This document shows, piece by piece, positions 34,016 to 44,160 of a stretch of 64,000 bases of DNA; position 1 is the first letter of the stretch, and each line of letters opens with the position of its first letter. Origin of the DNA: Desulfothermus sp964427155 (GTDB lineage Bacteria > Desulfobacterota > Desulfovibrionia > Desulfovibrionales > Desulfothermaceae); assembly GCA_964427155.1 (NCBI GenBank), contig CAYRSC010000015.1, positions 22,398-86,397 of the forward strand, read 5' to 3'. The notes beneath the pieces were generated by a model that was not told where the DNA came from, did no database searches, and saw nothing but the letters and a program-made list of their open reading frames with translations. Position numbers and translations under genes: made by a program.

Positions 34016-37009
34016 CTAAAAATCCAAGGTCTTTTTCCAACATCTTCTAAGGATATCTACCTCTTCATCAATGACCTTTTCCCCCTTAAGCTTCATGTGT
34101 AAGGATTTGGTGCCAGTGACCTCTCCTATGAGGGCATAGCACTGTCCTTTAAACAAGGACTCAAAGTCCCTGCGATTCTCAGGGGGGACACACACTATAA
34201 ATCTAGATGGGGTCTCGCTATACAATATCTTCTCAACCTCCATATCTTCGCACACAGGCACCTCTCCCAGTTCAATAATCGCCCCCAGGTCCCCTCCTAT
34301 GGCCATCTCTGCAAGGGATACTCCCAGTCCCCCATCAGAGATGTCATGGCAGGCAGAGATAATCCCCTGAGCAATAGCTTGATGTAGGCAGAAAAATCTC
34401 TTTCTGGCGGAAAGCACATCCACCTGGGGTATAAGGCCGGAGGAGAGGTGAAACTCCCTACAAAATTCTGTGCATCCCATTTCATCCCTGGTAATACCCA
34501 GGATATATATGAGATCCCCTTTATTTTTAAAGTCAGAGGTGGTGGTCCTTGAGACATCAGGGATTACTCCAATAAGGGAAAACAGCACTGTAGGGGGAAT
34601 GGATATCTTTATCTCTCCCATGACATAGTCATTTTTCATGGAATCCTTACCCGAGATGCACGGGACGCCAAAGGCGTTACAGAAGTGAAAAAGGGCCTGA
34701 TTTGCCCTAACCAGCATGGCCAGTTTTTTGTGTCCATCTGGGTTGGTCTCAGACTGGATGGGATCACACCAACAAAAATTGTCTACCCCTGCCATGTAGG
34801 CGGGATCTGCTCCCACACTCACTGCATTCCTTATGGCCTCGTCTATTGCCCATGCCATCATCCAGTAGGTATCCACATCACTGAACCTGGGACATATCCC
34901 ATTAGAGACAACTATCCCCCTCCTTTTATCCAGAATGGGCCTTATTACTGCGGCATCAGAGGGTCCATCTAGCCACTGACCCACCAAAGGCTTTATAACG
35001 CTTCCTCCCTGTACCTCATGATCGTACTGACGAATTACATACTCCTTGGAACATATATTCAACCTGGAGAGCATCCTCTTTAAGATCTCTTCTCCTCCTA
35101 TCTCCTTTACCCGTGAGGGGATAGCAATCCTCTTCTGGTTCACAGGCTCCCATACTGCCTCTAGTTCCATCTGAGGTACTCCCTTATGAAAGAACTCCAT
35201 GTCCAGTTCCGCCACAATCCTATCCCCATACCTTACCCTGAAGAATCCAGAATCATTAAATCTTCCAAGTACAGTAGCTTCCACATCCATCTCACGGGCC
35301 AGGGAGAGGAATCTATCCACATGCTGGGGAGGCACTGCAACACTCATCCTTTCCTGGGCCTCTGATAAGAGGATCTCCCAGGGCATAAGGCCATCATATT
35401 TTAAGGGCACCAGGGAAAGGTCTATTTCACATCCCCCAGGGTCCTGGGCCATTTCTCCCATAGAGGAGGAAAGACCACCTGCCCCATTGTCTGTTATGGC
35501 ATTGTATAGGCCAAGGTCCCTTGCCCTCATCAAAAAGTCATACATCTTCCTCTGGGTGATTGGATCTCCTATCTGCACTGCAGTGGCAGGGGAGCCCTCA
35601 TGTAGGGCCTCGGAGGAAAAGGTGGCCCCATGGATGCCATCCTTTCCCACTCTTCCCCCTACCATTATAGCGTAATCTCCTGGGAGTGCACTTTTTTCAT
35701 GGGAGGGCCTTCCCTTTATCCTGGAAGGCATAATACCCACTGTACCACAAAAGACCAGGGGTTTTCCCAGATACCTCTCATCAAAGACCAGTGCCCCATT
35801 TACAGTGGGAATACCAGACTGATTTCCCCCATCCTCAACTCCCTTTCTAACCCCCTCCAATACCCGGCGGGGATGGAGGAGTCTGGGAGGAAGTTTACCC
35901 TTATAAAAGGGGGATGCAAAACAAAATACATCAGTATTACAGATAAGATTGGCACCCAACCCTGTTCCCATGGGGTCTCTATTCACTCCTACTATACCAG
36001 TGAGGGCCCCTCCGTATGGGTCCAGGGCCGAAGGACTGTTGTGTGTCTCTACCTTTATACACAGGCTGTAATCCTCATCAAATCTTATTACTCCTGCATT
36101 GTCTTTAAAGACAGAAAGACAAAAGTCTTTCTCACCCATGCGTTTCCTTATAATCTCAGTGGAGCCCTGGATGTACGTCTTAAAGAGGCTATTGATCTCA
36201 AAACTGCGACCTGTGAATCTGTCCACATAAGAGATCCTGGAATTGAATATCTTGTGTTTACAATGCTCTGACCATGTCTGGGCAATAGCCTCTATTTCAA
36301 CATCAGTGGGTTCTGGACCAATTCCTATCTCTTCCCTGTGTCTCCTCACCTCCTCCCTGGAATAATATTCCTTTATGGCCCTCATTTCTCTTATATCCAG
36401 TGCCAGCACCCTTTGCCTGCTTAATCTTAGAAGGTCTTCATCCCCCATTGAGAAGATGGGTATTTTATCCACCCTATCGGTGGCCTGACCTGTGACCCGC
36501 GGTATCCTTCTGTTAAATTCAGGTTCAAGGGCCCACTCTTTCCCACTTTTTATGAAAAACTCTTCTATGAGTTCATTGCAGAGGAAGTCCCTGGCAATGG
36601 AGACCACATCTCCCTGAGATAGCCTTCCCTCCAGGAGGTACTGTGTGGAATAATATACGTTAAACAACCTCTCTCCAAGGGACAGTCCATTAACAATGGC
36701 CTCTTTTGCCACCCGACCCTCATTGTCTGTAACCCCTGGACGGAAGCCTATCTCCAGTATCCAATCAAAGGTACCCTCCACTGGAGCAAGGGAACAGATG
36801 TGTAATACAGGGTCATGGAGGATGGCCTTTTTCACCACCTCTTCCACCTCTTCTTCCAGGAGTCCCACAATAGTATAGATGCGAGATAATCTTATGTTAT
36901 CCACCTCTATGCCAAGGTCCCTTTTTATCTGGGTACATAAGGACCTTCCTCTCACGTCCTCTATTGTATCTTTTAACCATATTGAAATCCTGAAGACGTC
37001 TTCCATCAT
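34016..37009 (-). CDS. purL: Phosphoribosylformylglycinamidine synthase, PurS-PurL type
   Basis: 997 residues. Residues 1 to about 85 resemble PurS, the rest the PurL synthase with linker motif IAQTWSEHCKHKIFNSRI near 245, KVETHNSPSALDPYGGALTGIVG near 325 (split active-site region), and second-half motifs GADPAYMAGVDNFCWCDP near 740 and SGKDSMKND near 790. The glutaminase domain found in the 1,290-residue gamma-proteobacterial enzyme is absent, so a separate PurQ elsewhere must supply ammonia. It makes FGAM from FGAR in purine synthesis. It is 10 bp from the following pilD gene. Confidence 0.9.
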   Translation of the reverse strand: MMEDVFRISIWLKDTIEDVRGRSLCTQIKRDLGIEVDNIRLSRIYTIVGLLEEEVEEVVKKAILHDPVLHICSLAPVEGTFDWILEIGFRPGVTDNEGRVAKEAIVNGLSLGERLFNVYYSTQYLLEGRLSQGDVVSIARDFLCNELIEEFFIKSGKEWALEPEFNRRIPRVTGQATDRVDKIPIFSMGDEDLLRLSRQRVLALDIREMRAIKEYYSREEVRRHREEIGIGPEPTDVEIEAIAQTWSEHCKHKIFNSRISYVDRFTGRSFEINSLFKTYIQGSTEIIRKRMGEKDFCLSVFKDNAGVIRFDEDYSLCIKVETHNSPSALDPYGGALTGIVGVNRDPMGTGLGANLICNTDVFCFASPFYKGKLPPRLLHPRRVLEGVRKGVEDGGNQSGIPTVNGALVFDERYLGKPLVFCGTVGIMPSRIKGRPSHEKSALPGDYAIMVGGRVGKDGIHGATFSSEALHEGSPATAVQIGDPITQRKMYDFLMRARDLGLYNAITDNGAGGLSSSMGEMAQDPGGCEIDLSLVPLKYDGLMPWEILLSEAQERMSVAVPPQHVDRFLSLAREMDVEATVLGRFNDSGFFRVRYGDRIVAELDMEFFHKGVPQMELEAVWEPVNQKRIAIPSRVKEIGGEEILKRMLSRLNICSKEYVIRQYDHEVQGGSVIKPLVGQWLDGPSDAAVIRPILDKRRGIVVSNGICPRFSDVDTYWMMAWAIDEAIRNAVSVGADPAYMAGVDNFCWCDPIQSETNPDGHKKLAMLVRANQALFHFCNAFGVPCISGKDSMKNDYVMGEIKISIPPTVLFSLIGVIPDVSRTTTSDFKNKGDLIYILGITRDEMGCTEFCREFHLSSGLIPQVDVLSARKRFFCLHQAIAQGIISACHDISDGGLGVSLAEMAIGGDLGAIIELGEVPVCEDMEVEKILYSETPSRFIVCVPPENRRDFESLFKGQCYALIGEVTGTKSLHMKLKGEKVIDEEVDILRRCWKKTLDF

Positions 37010-37091
37010 TTACCCCTTATTTACTTCTGTTATATGGAAGATGCTAATTTAAACCAGGAGAAAAAAACCATCAAGCATTATTTCTCCCCAC

Positions 37092-38525
37092 CTAGAGATA
37101 AGGGGTAAAGAGCCAGCACAGAGAGTCCCGGATACGCTGAAGAAAAGGACGGGCATCTACCTCGGAGAGGGTAATCTCCCGGGAGGAAGAAATGGTTGAG
37201 AGGATGTGTTCAGATAATTGGACCCCCAGTTTTTCAGAAAAGTTTTCCACCACCAGTTCAAAATTTAATCTGAGACTTCTATAGTCTAAGTTTGCCGAGC
37301 CTATTATGGAATAATAGCTATCCACTACAAAGAGTTTGGAGTGACAAAAGGGAGGAGGTTGGTAATAGACCTTCACCCCATAGATGAGAAGCTCCCACAG
37401 CATATTCCTTGTGGCCCAGTGTACAAAGGGGATATTATTTTTTTCCGGAAGCACAATGCGTACATCCACCCCTCTGAGGGCCGCAGACTGAAGGGCGCCA
37501 ATTATTTCCCTGCTGGGAAGAAAATAGGGGTTCATTATATAGATGGACTCCTTTGCCTCTGAGATGGCCCCAATGAGGACTACAGTTAAGGAATTGAGGT
37601 CATCATCTGGTCCCACAGAAATGGCCCTGCACATTGAATCTCCCTCACAAGAAGAGGGAATCCTCTCCTTGAAGAGGGATTGACCTGAGCAAAAAAACCA
37701 GTCGCGACAAAATATATTTTCCAATTGAATAACAATGGGTCCTTTAAACCGAAAGTGTATATCCCTAATGGAGGAACGTCTTCCCACAAGGTGTCTATCT
37801 CTGATATTCATTCCTCCTGTAAAGGCCACCTCTTCGTCCACCACCAATATCTTACGATGGTTTCTAAGATTTATAAGGGGAGAAGGGGGATAGAGGCGAG
37901 GGGGCAAAAATCTCACAAAGTTTATCCCCTCCTGAAGGAGAAATCTTCCAATAGGGGGATAGGAGTACCATTCCCCTATGCCATCAATAATGACCCTTAC
38001 ATCCACCCCCCTTTTCTGGGCATGAGACAGGGCATCCACAAATTCTCTTCCCACCTCCCCCTTTTCAAAGATATAGCTCTCTAGATGCACAAAATTCTTT
38101 GCCCCTTTAATGGCATTTAACATGGCAGGATACGCATGGTCTCCATTGTAAAGGACATCCACCTGATTGTCACTGACCAGGGGGAATTCTGAGACAGAAT
38201 CAGATACCCGAGCTATGTGGTGAAAGTCTCCAGAAACAATATAGTATCTAAGGCCTGGATGGTCTGTAAAGGCATGGCCTGGTCTGTTTATGGTCCTGTC
38301 CTGTTTAAGTTCAGGCCAGAACCAGCGTATTTTTTTTGCCTTGAGCTTTACACGGTTTATTCCAAAGAGAAAGTACACAATGGTGCCCAGAGGGGGAAGG
38401 GCCAGACAGATTACAATCCATGCCCAGGCCGCCCTGGGGTCCTTTTTATATACCAGAGCATGAATGGCCCCCAGCATCTGGATAGAAAATATAAGGGCTC
38501 CCACTACAATGGTGAAGTTACTCAT
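37092..38525 (-). CDS. cls: Cardiolipin synthase
   Basis: 477 residues. Two N-terminal membrane segments (residues 3-23 and about 33-53) precede two phospholipase-D-type HxKxxxxD motifs: HRKILVVDEEVAFTGG near 225 and HSKLFVVDSYYSIIGSAN near 395. It makes cardiolipin from phosphatidylglycerol at the inner membrane. It sits between the liv transporter genes downstream of its promoter side and purL; livF ends 11 bp upstream, so it may be carried on the liv transcript. Confidence 0.94.
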   Translation of the reverse strand: MSNFTIVVGALIFSIQMLGAIHALVYKKDPRAAWAWIVICLALPPLGTIVYFLFGINRVKLKAKKIRWFWPELKQDRTINRPGHAFTDHPGLRYYIVSGDFHHIARVSDSVSEFPLVSDNQVDVLYNGDHAYPAMLNAIKGAKNFVHLESYIFEKGEVGREFVDALSHAQKRGVDVRVIIDGIGEWYSYPPIGRFLLQEGINFVRFLPPRLYPPSPLINLRNHRKILVVDEEVAFTGGMNIRDRHLVGRRSSIRDIHFRFKGPIVIQLENIFCRDWFFCSGQSLFKERIPSSCEGDSMCRAISVGPDDDLNSLTVVLIGAISEAKESIYIMNPYFLPSREIIGALQSAALRGVDVRIVLPEKNNIPFVHWATRNMLWELLIYGVKVYYQPPPFCHSKLFVVDSYYSIIGSANLDYRSLRLNFELVVENFSEKLGVQLSEHILSTISSSREITLSEVDARPFLQRIRDSLCWLFTPYL

Positions 38526-38536
38526 CTACATCTTCA

Positions 38537-39244
38537 TCAAAGGCCCAGATATGCCTTTTTTATGTCTTCGTTGTTTAGCAAATTTTCTGCAGAGTCCTGC
38601 ATTACAATCCTGCCATTTTCCATGACATATCCCCTATGTGCTATACGAAGGGCCTGATGTGCATTTTGTTCCACCAGAAAGATAGTGGTATTGTTCTCCT
38701 GGTTTATTCGTTCTATTATCTCAAATATCTGTTTTATGATAAGAGGGGCAAGACCAAGGGATGGTTCGTCCATAAGGAGGAGTCTGGGTCTTGCCATAAG
38801 AGCCCTGCCTATGGCCAGCATCTGTTGCTCACCACCGCTCAAAGTCCCCCCTTTTTGATGGCGTCTCTCCTTTAATATGGGGAATATCTCAAAGACGTAT
38901 TCCAGGTCCTGTTTTATCCCCTTTTTGTCATTTCTAAGATAGGCCCCCATCTCCAGGTTTTCCAGGACAGTAAGTCTGGGAAATATGAGCCTCCCCTCGG
39001 GGACCTGTACGATTCCCAGAGATACTATCTTTTCAGTGGAGAGAGATGTAATATCCCTATCTTCAAAGTATATCTTACCCCCAAGGGCTGGAACTACCCC
39101 GCAAATGGACATGAGGGTAGTGGTCTTGCCTGCCCCATTTGCTCCCAGAAGGGTGATTATTTCCCCTTCTTTTACCTCTAGAGAGACCTCAAACAATGCC
39201 TGAATCTTTCCATAAAAGGTATTAATCTTCTCCAACCTAAGCAT
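38537..39244 (-). CDS. livF: Branched-chain amino acid ABC transporter ATP-binding protein LivF
   Basis: 235 residues. Walker A LLGANGAGKTTTL near 33, signature LSGGEQQMLAIGRALM near 134, Walker B LLLMDEPSLGLAP near 155. One of the two ATPases of the high-affinity leucine/isoleucine/valine uptake system. It overlaps the livG end by 8 bp. Confidence 0.95.
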   Translation of the reverse strand: MLRLEKINTFYGKIQALFEVSLEVKEGEIITLLGANGAGKTTTLMSICGVVPALGGKIYFEDRDITSLSTEKIVSLGIVQVPEGRLIFPRLTVLENLEMGAYLRNDKKGIKQDLEYVFEIFPILKERRHQKGGTLSGGEQQMLAIGRALMARPRLLLMDEPSLGLAPLIIKQIFEIIERINQENNTTIFLVEQNAHQALRIAHRGYVMENGRIVMQDSAENLLNNEDIKKAYLGL

Positions 39245-40037
39245 GTTCCTCTCCCAGATAGGCTTTTATTACTGCTGGATTCTCTCTCACCTCTGTGGGG
39301 GTGCCATGAGCCAGCATCTTCCCTGATTCCATTACATATACCCTGTCAGAAACGTTCATCACCAACTTCATGTCATGCTCAATAAGGAGTATGGCAACAT
39401 CCTCTTCTCTACTTATCGTAAGTATGATCTCCCTGAGCTCCTGGGTCTCCTGGGGATTTAGACCTGCGGCAGGCTCATCTAGCAGGAGGAGAAGAGGATC
39501 TGTTGCCAGGGCGCGGGCTATCTCCAGTTTCTTCTGGGCCCCATAGGGAAGGTTTTTAGCCATTTCATTGGCAAACCTCTCTAGTTCCAATTTCTGGAGA
39601 AGACCATAGCTGTATTCAATTATCTGCCTCTCTTCCTCTCTGGTCTTTTTCCCCTTAAATATTGCCCCTATTACCCACGCATGGGTCCTGCAGTGTCTTC
39701 CCACCATTACATTTTCCAGGACTGTCATATTGGGGAATATACGGATATTTTGAAATGTCCTGGCAAGACCTATTTCTGTTATCTTGTTTGGTTTTAATCC
39801 ATTAACCCTCTTCTTTTTCCCTTCTCTATAGACAAAGACATCGCCCTGGGTGGGTTTGTATATTCCCGTAATGCAGTTAAAAAAAGTGGTTTTTCCAGCA
39901 CCATTTGGACCAATAAGGGCCACGATCTCCTGGGGATATACCTGAAGGCTTACATTATCCAGGGCACGTAATCCCCCGAACTGCATGGAAATGGACTGCA
40001 CATCCAGGATGGGAGAAGAGTGTTTTTGTTTTTGCAT
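39237..40037 (-). CDS. livG: Branched-chain amino acid ABC transporter ATP-binding protein LivG
   Basis: 266 residues. Walker A ALIGPNGAGKTTFFNCITG near 38, ARTFQNIRIFPNMTVLENVMVG near 85 as in other LivG proteins, Walker B LLLLDEPAAGLNPQET near 182 and the C-terminal GTPTEVRENPAVIKAYLG that distinguishes LivG from LivF. Confidence 0.95.
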   Translation of the reverse strand: MQKQKHSSPILDVQSISMQFGGLRALDNVSLQVYPQEIVALIGPNGAGKTTFFNCITGIYKPTQGDVFVYREGKKKRVNGLKPNKITEIGLARTFQNIRIFPNMTVLENVMVGRHCRTHAWVIGAIFKGKKTREEERQIIEYSYGLLQKLELERFANEMAKNLPYGAQKKLEIARALATDPLLLLLDEPAAGLNPQETQELREIILTISREEDVAILLIEHDMKLVMNVSDRVYVMESGKMLAHGTPTEVRENPAVIKAYLGEEHA

Positions 40038-40058
40038 TTTCCTCCACCTGTCCTGTTT

Positions 40059-41276
40059 TTAGGATTGGTTTTCCGCAGGGTTATATTCATACTTGCGTCT
40101 CACACTGGGTATCAGTCCCTCTGGCCTAAAGACCATCATAAGCACCATGGATGCCCCAAATATTAGCATCCTGTAATTTGAAAACGCCCTTAGATATTCT
40201 GGGAGTAATATCATAACCAGTGCCGCCAGCACCACTCCCACAATGGATCCCATACCTCCAAGGACCACAATAGATAGGATTATAGCAGATTCTAGAAAGG
40301 TAAAACATGCAGGGCTGATAAAGGTGGTCTTTGCTGCAAATACCACCCCTCCAAATCCAGCCCACATTGCTCCTAGGGCAAAGGCAGTAAGTTTTGTCTT
40401 GGTCTTGTCTATTCCCATAGCCTGACATGCGATCTCATCTTCTCTTAGAGCAAGCCACGCACGTCCCAATCTAGAATTTTGAAGTCTGTTTACTACAAAT
40501 ATGGTTATCAATGCCATTACCACAATAAGATAATAGATATAAATGGTGGCCCCTTTTACTCCAAGTTCCATTCCAAAAAAAGAGGGTCTTGGTATGTTGG
40601 AAATACCACTTGGCCCAAAGGAAAAGGAGTCCCAATTCTCTAAAATAAGTCTTATTATCTCACCAAAACCAAGGGTTACAATGGCAAGATAATCTCCTCT
40701 CAGACGAAGTACTGGAAAACCAAGGACTATTCCAAAAAGGGCGGCCAGGAATCCACCAATGGGAAGGGCAGTCCAAAATCCTATGTGAAAATGATAATTG
40801 AGAAGGGCATAGCTATATGCCCCAACTGCATAAAAGGCCACATACCCCAGATCCAGCAGTCCTGCGATCCCCACCACTATATTCAGTCCCAGTCCCAACA
40901 TTACATAGATGAGAGCAGAGATCATGATGTTGGTCTGATAGGTGGAGAACAAAAAGGGGAAAGCAAGTATAAATATAAAAAAAGCGAGATAGAGGGGCCT
41001 GGAATATCTTGGATTTGTTATTACCTTACTTACAAAAGATGCCCCCTCAAGTCCAAGTTCCTTTTGTTTTGCCTTCTTCGTCTTTCTTTCTATGAGGTAC
41101 CTCCATACAATGGAAAGGAAAAAACTACCTATACCCACCAGAAAGAGATTCTTCCATCTCCAGATAATAGTCCTTTGCAGGGTATCCACCTTTATTACCA
41201 TGATGGGAAAGGTGAGAAACATGAACCAAAGAGATACCACTAGAGATTTTTTTAATTCCCTTATCATAGACAACAT
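40059..41276 (-). CDS. livM: Branched-chain amino acid ABC transporter permease LivM
   Basis: 405 residues, longer than the roughly 300-residue core because of an extra N-terminal part (residues 1-100) with two membrane helices and a basic linker. The core contains GLGLNIVVGIAGLLDLGYVAFYAVGAY near 130 and the coupling segment SRLGRAWLALREDEIACQAMGI near 275, which meets the ATPases. It starts 8 bp after livH. Confidence 0.94.
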   Translation of the reverse strand: MLSMIRELKKSLVVSLWFMFLTFPIMVIKVDTLQRTIIWRWKNLFLVGIGSFFLSIVWRYLIERKTKKAKQKELGLEGASFVSKVITNPRYSRPLYLAFFIFILAFPFLFSTYQTNIMISALIYVMLGLGLNIVVGIAGLLDLGYVAFYAVGAYSYALLNYHFHIGFWTALPIGGFLAALFGIVLGFPVLRLRGDYLAIVTLGFGEIIRLILENWDSFSFGPSGISNIPRPSFFGMELGVKGATIYIYYLIVVMALITIFVVNRLQNSRLGRAWLALREDEIACQAMGIDKTKTKLTAFALGAMWAGFGGVVFAAKTTFISPACFTFLESAIILSIVVLGGMGSIVGVVLAALVMILLPEYLRAFSNYRMLIFGASMVLMMVFRPEGLIPSVRRKYEYNPAENQS

Positions 41277-41284
41277 CCTATGTG

Positions 41285-42187
41285 TTATACCTTTTGAGTG
41301 GTTGATTCCCCAAGTATTCCCTCAGGCCTGAAGATAAGGATTAGAACAAGTAAAAGAAAGGCAAATACATCTTCATAGTCACTGGAGATATAACCGGTCC
41401 CAAAGCTTTCTGTTAGTCCAAGGACCAGACCCCCTAACACTGCCCCGGGAATACTTCCAATGCCCCCTAACACTGCAGCAGTAAAGGCCTTAATGCCTGC
41501 TATAAATCCTATATAAAAATTTATCTGTCCCACATGTGAACCAATTAAGACCCCTCCAATAGCGGCCAGTCCTGAACCAATTATAAAGGTCATAGATATA
41601 ACTCTATCCACATTCACCCCAACCAGCCGTGCCATAACCTGGTTCTGGGCAGTGGCCCTCATGGCCTTACCTATTTTGGTAAACTTGATAAGTAGGGTGA
41701 GAAGTATCATTACCACTGCTGTTACCACAATTATAGCAAAGTCTGTGGAACCAATAATAGAAGAGTAGGGTTCCAGCCACTTAAATTCAGGGATGAGTTC
41801 AGGAAAGGGCACAAAATCAGGTGTTTGAGCAAGAAGGACATAATTTTGAAGGAAGATGGACATCCCAATGGCACTGATAAGGGGAGAGAGTCTGGAGGAG
41901 CCTCGCAGGGGTTTATATGCTATCTTTTCCACAGTATATCCATAGGCAGAAGAGTATATTACAGCCACCAGGGTGGCCAGGATCAGGATGGAAAGTTTAT
42001 TAAAACCAATAAAAGAGAGGACCCCAGACACTATAAGGGCAGTAAATGCCCCTATCATGTATATTTCTCCATGGGCAAAGTTGATGAGTTCAATTATTCC
42101 ATATACCATAGTGTAGCCAAGGGCAATCAAGGCATATATACTTCCCTTTGATAGTCCTCCTAGAAATAGTTCCAGAAAATATTCCAT
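41285..42187 (-). CDS. livH: Branched-chain amino acid ABC transporter permease LivH
   Basis: 300 residues with eight or so membrane helices; GSIYALIALGYTMVYGIIELINFAHGEIYMIGAF near residue 15-45 is the LivH signature, and TKIGKAMRATAQNQVMARLVGVN near 170 is the coupling helix. The ATG follows the intergenic hairpin that separates it from livK. Confidence 0.95.
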   Translation of the reverse strand: MEYFLELFLGGLSKGSIYALIALGYTMVYGIIELINFAHGEIYMIGAFTALIVSGVLSFIGFNKLSILILATLVAVIYSSAYGYTVEKIAYKPLRGSSRLSPLISAIGMSIFLQNYVLLAQTPDFVPFPELIPEFKWLEPYSSIIGSTDFAIIVVTAVVMILLTLLIKFTKIGKAMRATAQNQVMARLVGVNVDRVISMTFIIGSGLAAIGGVLIGSHVGQINFYIGFIAGIKAFTAAVLGGIGSIPGAVLGGLVLGLTESFGTGYISSDYEDVFAFLLLVLILIFRPEGILGESTTQKV

Positions 42188-42236
42188 GAGCCCATCCTCT
42201 TTTGACTAATTATTTGCTATAAGGAGTTAAACAAAG

Positions 42237-42274
42237 AAGAAGGCTAAAATGGTGAGTTCCATTTTAGCCTTCTT
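42237..42274 (-). promoter_or_regulatory. Strong intergenic hairpin between livK and livH
   Basis: Perfect 16-bp arms AAGAAGGCTAAAATGG (42237-42252) and its complement (42259-42274) with a 6-nt loop, followed on the minus strand by TTCTTTGTTT-type sequence (arm end TTCTT then TGTTTAAC). It lies 28 bp after the livK stop and 50 bp before livH. Such elements act as partial terminators or 3'-end stabilisers that give more binding protein than permease. Confidence 0.8.
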
Positions 42275-42301
42275 AAACAATCCATTATTGCGGCGCCTCA
42301 C

Positions 42302-43432
42302 TTAATACTTCACTTCCACAAACTTCCCTCCTCGCACCTGATAGATAGAAAATCCAACACCTTCGGCATCTCCTTTGTAGTCAAACTTTATTTTTCCCAA
42401 AGGTGTTTCCACATAATAGGTCCTAAGGGCCTTTGTTACTGCACTATAGTCAGTACTACCTGCCTTTTGAATGGCGTTAAAAAGGGCGAGAGCCGCGGCA
42501 TAGGCGTTGTCAAAAAAGGCTCCAGGGTCTGTACCATAGACCTTTCTATGTTCCTCAACCGCCTTTATATGGAGAGGATTGTGAGAAATATCCTTTGGCC
42601 CAGATGCATATACACCCTCTGCATATCTTCCAGCCACCCTGATAAAGGTAATGTCTTTTACGCCATCATCAGACACAAAGGGGATCTTTAACCTCTTTCT
42701 TCTCATGGTCATCACTATCTTAGATGCCTCTGGATAATAACCACCAAATATCACCACATCTGGCCTTGCCCTTTTCACCTTTTGGACCACTGCAGAGTAA
42801 TCCACCCCTCCAGGGGTAATACCTTCAAAAAGGACCACCTTGGCCTTTCCCTTTCCTTTTGTCTCAATGAAATGTTTGGCATAGGTGGCAAAACCCTTTC
42901 CATAATCCCCTTTGTCATGTATTATGGCTATCTTCTTTGCCTTGAGTTTGTTCAAGATAAAATCCACATCCAGTTTTGCCTGGGCATCATCAGATGCAAT
43001 GGTCCTGAAAAAGTTGGGATATTCTCCGCTTTGGGTAAGTGGGGGATTAGTGGCGGAGGGAGAAATACAGGGTATCTTGGCATCCTTATAGATGGGCAAC
43101 GCCGCCTTAGTGGCTCCACTGCAGATATGTCCTATTACTGCAACCACGCCATCTGAGACCATCTTGGTGGCCACATTGGTGGCAAGTTCTGGCTTACATT
43201 GATCATCACCGGTTAGGATTACTATCTTTTTACCTAGGAGCCCACCATGTTTGTTGTATTGGTCCGCCACCAACTTCACTGCATGGATAGAGGGGATGCC
43301 ATAGGAGGCAAGGTCGCCACTATGGGCCCCTGCTACCCCTATCTTTATGACTCCCCCTGCCAAGGCCGCAGAACAGCACATAAAAAATGCGCCTACACAC
43401 AATACCACCAGCTTTAATTTTTTAAGCCTCAT
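42302..43432 (-). CDS. livK: Branched-chain amino acid ABC transporter substrate-binding protein LivK
   Basis: 376 residues with a signal peptide (residues about 6-25, cut after SAALA). IKIGVAGAHSGDLASYGIPS near 30 and AVIGHICSGATKAALPIY near 95 are typical periplasmic leucine/isoleucine/valine-binding (Peripla_BP_6) features. It delivers amino acids to LivHMGF and is first in the operon. Leucine taken up here could feed the isovaleryl-CoA operon at 3-13 kb. Confidence 0.95.
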   Translation of the reverse strand: MRLKKLKLVVLCVGAFFMCCSAALAGGVIKIGVAGAHSGDLASYGIPSIHAVKLVADQYNKHGGLLGKKIVILTGDDQCKPELATNVATKMVSDGVVAVIGHICSGATKAALPIYKDAKIPCISPSATNPPLTQSGEYPNFFRTIASDDAQAKLDVDFILNKLKAKKIAIIHDKGDYGKGFATYAKHFIETKGKGKAKVVLFEGITPGGVDYSAVVQKVKRARPDVVIFGGYYPEASKIVMTMRRKRLKIPFVSDDGVKDITFIRVAGRYAEGVYASGPKDISHNPLHIKAVEEHRKVYGTDPGAFFDNAYAAALALFNAIQKAGSTDYSAVTKALRTYYVETPLGKIKFDYKGDAEGVGFSIYQVRGGKFVEVKY

Positions 43433-43503
43433 ACTCCTTCCTCCTTCCTTGATTGTTTTGTTGAATAACAGTAAAGACTAGCCCCCTGAACGGGAGTTCA
43501 GAC

Positions 43504-43532
43504 AGAGTACTTAGTGGTAGGTAGGATGTCAA
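43504..43532 (-). promoter_or_regulatory. Promoter of the liv operon
   Basis: TTGACA (43527-43532), 17-bp spacer, TACTCT (43504-43509) on the minus strand. The leader then contains a CTGAAC/GTTCAG hairpin (around 43482-43497) before the livK ribosome site GGAAGGAGGAAGGAGT. Confidence 0.6.
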
Positions 43533-43599
43533 GCAGGAGAAGAGACCCTCTCGTATCTTTTTTGTTTGAGGGAAGGATGGAGGAAAGGAGGTCTAATAC

Positions 43600-44160
43600 C
43601 TACATCTGTAGGTCAAATTTCTTCCTATTCTTCACCATGGAGAGCCCCAATTCAAAGGCCCTGAGATTGTGCTCTCTGTATTGAGGAGGAATATCGTCTT
43701 CCAATGTCCTTTTAATGGAATCTGAACTTACAATGCTGGTTATCCCGATAAGGGCCCCCAGCATACATATATTTATGCCAAGGGTAGTGTTCATCTCCTC
43801 TTTCATTGTGGAATATATTGGAAGGGGATATACAATAGCATCTGCAGCATAATCCCGTCTCACCAGGAAATCATCCACTATAAGGATACCACCTGGTCTT
43901 ATCATGCGATAAAAATTATTATAGGCCCTTTGAGTGAGACATATGAGGATATTTGGCTGAATCACCTTTGGAAAGTATATTTCTTCATTTGAGATTATAA
44001 CATCGGAACGACTCAGTCCCCCCCTGGCCTCTGCCCCATATGCCTGAGACTGTACCGCATTTAATCCTTCATAAATTACCGCGGCCTTTGCGAGCAGAAT
44101 GGCAGCAGTAATAATGCCCTGTCCCCCTGAACCAGAAAAAAGGAGTCTATATCTATTCAT
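43600..44160 (-). CDS. 2-oxoacid:ferredoxin oxidoreductase gamma subunit, orphan
   Basis: 186 residues of the POR/KOR/IOR gamma (catalytic-domain) family: LFSGSGGQGIITAAILLAKAA near residue 8, QSQAYGAEARGGLSRSDVIIS near 38, ILIVDDFLV near 92. In complete enzymes this subunit works with alpha and beta TPP-binding subunits to oxidise pyruvate, 2-oxoglutarate, 2-oxoisovalerate or indolepyruvate with ferredoxin. None of the partners is in the window. It overlaps the RseC-like gene by 4 bp at the end of the rnf operon, so it is co-expressed with the ferredoxin-linked Rnf pump. Confidence 0.88.
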   Translation of the reverse strand: MNRYRLLFSGSGGQGIITAAILLAKAAVIYEGLNAVQSQAYGAEARGGLSRSDVIISNEEIYFPKVIQPNILICLTQRAYNNFYRMIRPGGILIVDDFLVRRDYAADAIVYPLPIYSTMKEEMNTTLGINICMLGALIGITSIVSSDSIKRTLEDDIPPQYREHNLRAFELGLSMVKNRKKFDLQM

